From positions 12,462,101-12,526,100 of the forward strand of contig NC_003074.8 of NCBI RefSeq assembly GCF_000001735.4: 64,000 nucleotides of DNA, given 5' to 3'. A program made the position numbers and the translations under genes. The notes under the pieces are model-generated. The model was not told where the DNA came from and did not search any database. It saw nothing but the letters and a program-made list of their open reading frames with translations. Below, one piece after another: positions 60,986-64,000 of the stretch. How positions within the stretch are numbered: the stretch's first letter is position 1; each line of letters begins with the position of its first letter. The stretch is from Arabidopsis thaliana. Its lineage: Eukaryota > Streptophyta > Magnoliopsida > Brassicales > Brassicaceae.

Positions 60986-60994
60986 TGAATGATA

Positions 60995-62266
60995 TGTTGC
61001 GCTTTTGGTGTCTTAGGTCTTTTAGTTTTGAGTCGTTTGTCGTGTCATAGTCCGTCTTTTGCGTCTTTTCGGTTGTGTCTTGAGTCGTTTGCAGGTTTTA
61101 GGTGTTTAAGTGGGATGCGGATGCTTTCGAGACTTGTCAGGCTCATTTGGACCAAAAACAACAATGGAAATGAAGGTTCAGACCCGCCAGGATGGGATCG
61201 ATCGATCCCAGGAGGGGACCGATCGATCCAGGTCATCAGCCAAATGAAGTTCAGACCCGGCAGGAAGGGATCGATCGATCCAAGTCAAGAAAGATTGGAG
61301 TTTAGACCCGCCAGCTCGGGATCGATCGATCCCAAGGGGGGATCGATCGATCCATCCTTTTCGATGACCAACCCGGTTTTCCTTAACCGGGTTTATCTTT
61401 TCTTTTATTGTAATTGGGTATAAAAACCCGAAAAACCTACGTTTTCTTTTACGCATCTTTTTCTGCAACATTTCTGAGAACCTTTTTGTAAGCACCTTTT
61501 GGATTAGAGATTCATTCCTTCTTGACAATTTGGAGAAGATTTCTAAACCCTATTCTCATTTATTCAATTTGAATCATGTCTACTTTAATACCTCTTTGTT
61601 TCATTTCTATTGCAATGTGTGAGTAATCCACCAGTTAGGTGTTAGGGTTCTAATTATGAGATTCAATGGATTTAATGGAATAATTGGTATTTGGAATTCT
61701 TATTCTCTGGGTTCTTTGATTTACATGTTCTTAATGCTAGAATAGGATTGATCACCCTGTTTTAGAACTGAGGTTTTTTTTATGCATTAAAAGTGTTCGA
61801 TAGAATGCCTGAAAGAATGTGAATTGAGCAATGTATTTCTAGCTAACGAAAGTTGAAGTTAGGACGCATTGTGAACTAAATGAACTTGTTTGATAACGCA
61901 AATTTGACTAGGAAATTACATGCGAATGTTTAGTAATCGAGTAGTCAAATTAAGTGATTAATGTCTTGAAAGGGAATTGGTCTAACTTGTGTTCATGTTC
62001 AAGAACAGTTCGTAATTGTTGAATTCCTTGTCTCATGTTTCCATTGTTTATTGTTCTCTGAAATATCCTAATGCCTAATGTCTTTAAATCTCGAAAGTTA
62101 AATCGTTTAATTTATATGCATTTTTATTTACAATCTGATAACTCAAACAAAAACCATCTTTCCGCTTTAGCTAAGAACGAGTCTCGGAAATCTTTAAAGT
62201 ATCTTTGGTCCTTGTGGATCGACCTCGAATATTCTACTTCGGTTAGATATTTCGGGTAATCAATCA
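60995..62266 (+). repeat. Athila-3 5' LTR
   Basis: It starts TGTTGCGCTTTTGG and ends TAATCAATCA. GGGTATAAAAACCC near 61418 contains the TATA box. The start is the best TG after the Athila-2 gag sequence. The exact base is uncertain by a few positions. Confidence 0.8.
61172..61353. repeat. GGGATCGATCGATCCC palindrome array in Athila-3 U3
   Basis: Palindromes lie at 61194-61209, 61216-61229, 61267-61281, 61318-61333 and 61339-61353. Two are perfect 16-mers. Three of them sit in repeated units beginning GTT(C/T)AGACCCG(C/G)CAG. The array ends about 65 bp upstream of the TATA box. Confidence 0.92.
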
Positions 62267-62269
62267 AGT

Positions 62270-62287
62270 TGGCGCCGTTGCCGGGGA
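62270..62287 (+). other. Athila-3 primer binding site
   Basis: TGGCGCCGTTGCCGGGGA starts three bases after the LTR end. This is the usual primer sequence of plant Athila/Tat elements. Confidence 0.93.
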
Positions 62288-62391
62288 CCAATTACGTTAC
62301 CTAAGGATTTAGGATTAGTTTTTAGTCTAAAGCATTTTTATTTACTAATACTGATATTCATTTCCGTGTTATCTTTGGTGTTTTCAGGTGT

Positions 62392-64000
62392 ATGACCCGT
62401 AGCAAAGGCTCATCACATCTAGTAAACTACCACGAGGATATCGGAAGGTTTGAAAGAGAGAACAAGAAAAAGAAACAGTTAGCGGTTCAGAGAGAAGCTG
62501 AAATGGATAATGTTGTGGATGATGATGGAATCCAATTTGAAGGAGAACATCATGGAGTGTTTCAAGATCCACCACCTCCTGATGGAAATCTTCCTGGTGA
62601 TGGTGGAAACGCTGTCAATGCAGTTGCTGCCAACGCTGCCCGTGTAGCTGCTGCTAATGCTGCTCGTGCAGCTGCGCTGAATGCTAGGCCTGCGCCTGCT
62701 CGGCAAACTCTGAGAGATCATGATGCTCTCAATATTGAATTATTCAGAGACAGGAACCAACAGCTCCCTATCAACACAAATGACTTTGAGATCAAGACCG
62801 GGTTGTTAGCTCTTGTGAAACAAAATCAGTTTTTCGGTCTTCCCTCTGAGAATCCTGTTTATCATCTGGATAGTTTTGAAGATATTTGCGGGACAACGAG
62901 AATGAATGGAGTGCCAGATGATCTTATCAAATGCATATTGTTTATATTCTCTTTGGCAGACGAAGCCCACCGCTGGTTTAAATCGATGGATTCTGCAAAT
63001 CTGAGAAGTTGAGAAGACTACAAAGCTGCGTTTTTGGGGCAGTATTTCATGCAGTCCAGGACAGCTCTACTGAGGAATAAGATCAGTAGCTTCCAACAAG
63101 GAAGCACAGAATCATTCCATGAAGCTTGGGAGAGGTTTAAGGACTACTACAGGGAGTGTCCTCATCATGGTTTTCCACGGGCTACATTGATCAACACTTT
63201 CTATCGGGGAGTTGACAAGGCCTACAAGATGGCATTAGACACTGCTAGCAATGGGGACTTCATGACCAAGACTGAGATTGAGGCTACATAGCTAATTGAG
63301 AACCTTGCAGCTAGCAACAGCAACCACAATGTTGACTATGACAGGTCCAATAGAGGTGGAGGAGGAGAATCGAAACAGCTTGCTGAATTGTCAGCTAAGG
63401 TTGAGCAACTACTCAGGAGAGATCAGAGGGTTGTTAATTTCTGTGATGACACTGGGGAAGCTCAGGTGTACCAGGAGTTTAATGGGAATGGTTCGGAAGA
63501 TAATCAGGCTGAATTGAACTACATCAACGGTCAGGGCAACTACCAGAACAGGGGATTCAATCTGAACTACAGAAACCATCTTAACCTTTCCTACAGGAGT
63601 ACCAACGTTGAGAATCCGCAGGATCAAGTGTATCCAGCACAGACGGGATCACAGGGTCAGCAGTTTCAGGCCAAACCTTTCGTACCCAGACAGAGAAATT
63701 TCAACAACAAGCCATTCGTACCTAAGCCACAGACGCAGGGCAATGGGTATAATCAGGGAGGTTTTCAGCAAAAACCTCAGTTTAACAACTTCCAGGGAAG
63801 TTACTAGGCACCTCCAGGTGCTAATTCTGCATCTTCTTCAGGAGACAATGAGATGAAGCTCATGATGCAGCAAATTCTTGAGGGACAGAAAAAGAATGCT
63901 GCAGATATTAATGTCAAGGTTGATAACATGTACAGTGATCTTCATGGGAAATTCGAGTCACTAGCTTCACATGTTAAGACACTTGAACATCAAGTAGCTT
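62392..64000 (+). pseudogene. Athila-3 gag with three nonsense mutations
   Basis: One frame runs from ATG 62392 to the window end. It has a charged start, an Ala-rich stretch (NAARVAAANAARAAALNA), capsid gag (LVKQNQFFGLPSENPVYHL, FSLADEAHRWFKSMDS, FQQGSTESFHEAWERFKDYY) and an Asn/Gln/Pro-rich tail. Stops are TGA at 63010 (Trp expected), TAG at 63289 and TAG at 63805 (Gln plausible in both). There is no frameshift. Gag would form the particle core. The gene is otherwise well preserved, suggesting a young insertion silenced and mutated by transitions. Confidence 0.88.

Larger units (their letters stand above)
54301..60994 (-). mobile_element. Athila-2: Athila element lacking RT and integrase
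   Basis: The minus strand carries the end of gag, protease, env-like ORF remnants, a non-coding stretch, a polypurine tract and a 3' LTR (55864-54301). The right side is cut in gag by the Athila-3 LTR at 60995. RT, RNase H and integrase are absent between protease and the env-like ORF, so there is a large internal deletion near 59040. Confidence 0.82.
60995..64000 (+). mobile_element. Athila-3: 5' part of an Athila element, runs off the window
   Basis: A 5' LTR (about 60995-62266), a primer site for the usual Athila tRNA (62270-62287) and gag are present on the plus strand. It interrupts the gag of Athila-2. The 3' part and target duplication are outside the window. Confidence 0.9.

Overview
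The window looks like plant nuclear DNA, most likely pericentromeric or otherwise transposon-rich heterochromatin of a Brassicaceae species. The basis is a dense nest of plant-specific transposon lineages: CACTA elements with TNP2 and Ptta/En-Spm genes, a Helitron terminus, Ty3-gypsy Tekay/Del, Tat, Reina-like and Athila elements, and several Ty1-copia elements. There are also GT-AG introns, minimal bacterial-type gene organisation, and broken copies of three eukaryotic host genes. I see no intact host gene, no rRNA or tRNA gene, and no CRISPR array. Species identity and family names are inference.

Layout. 1-9912: an almost complete CACTA element on the minus strand (its left end lies outside the window), with a TNP2-type transposase and a TNPA-like gene, and carrying a 1.85-kb Mutator-like or foldback insertion at 3599-5448. 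9978-12640: a Helitron 3' terminus followed by fragments of a RING-H2 gene and of an EIPR1/TSSC1-like WD40 gene, with a copia solo LTR between them. 12641-15318: a truncated Athila. 15319-26127: a second, decayed CACTA element, split inside a transposase exon by a full-length Tekay-type gypsy element (15985-24225, perfect ATTTC target duplication).

27025-49485: a broken cytosolic-type lysyl-tRNA synthetase gene on the minus strand. It is interrupted by four independent LTR elements, two in introns and two in exons: element A (27248-40350, itself hit by a Tat element at 29669-40053), element B (40533-46294, in an exon, CATTT duplication, containing a plus-strand Reina-like fragment), copia C (46866-49193, GTATT duplication) and copia E (from 49486, in an exon). 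Copia E is itself interrupted by a 2-kb solo LTR, D (49498-51517, AAAAG duplication), and by LTR element F at 53070. 54301-60994: a minus-strand Athila with gag, protease and env-like remnants but no RT or integrase. 60995-64000: the 5' LTR, primer site and gag of another Athila on the plus strand, running off the window.

Working together: the only coherent functional sets are within transposons. CACTA-1 pairs a transposase with a TNPA-like protein whose gene has copies of the terminal repeat motif just upstream. The Tat element carries an antisense additional ORF between pol and its 3' LTR. Element B carries an unexplained basic ORF with five copies of a Trp/Lys-rich motif that ends exactly at the LTR boundary. 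Almost every coding region is broken, frequently by C-to-T type nonsense changes (CAG to TAG), as expected of methylated, silenced repeats.
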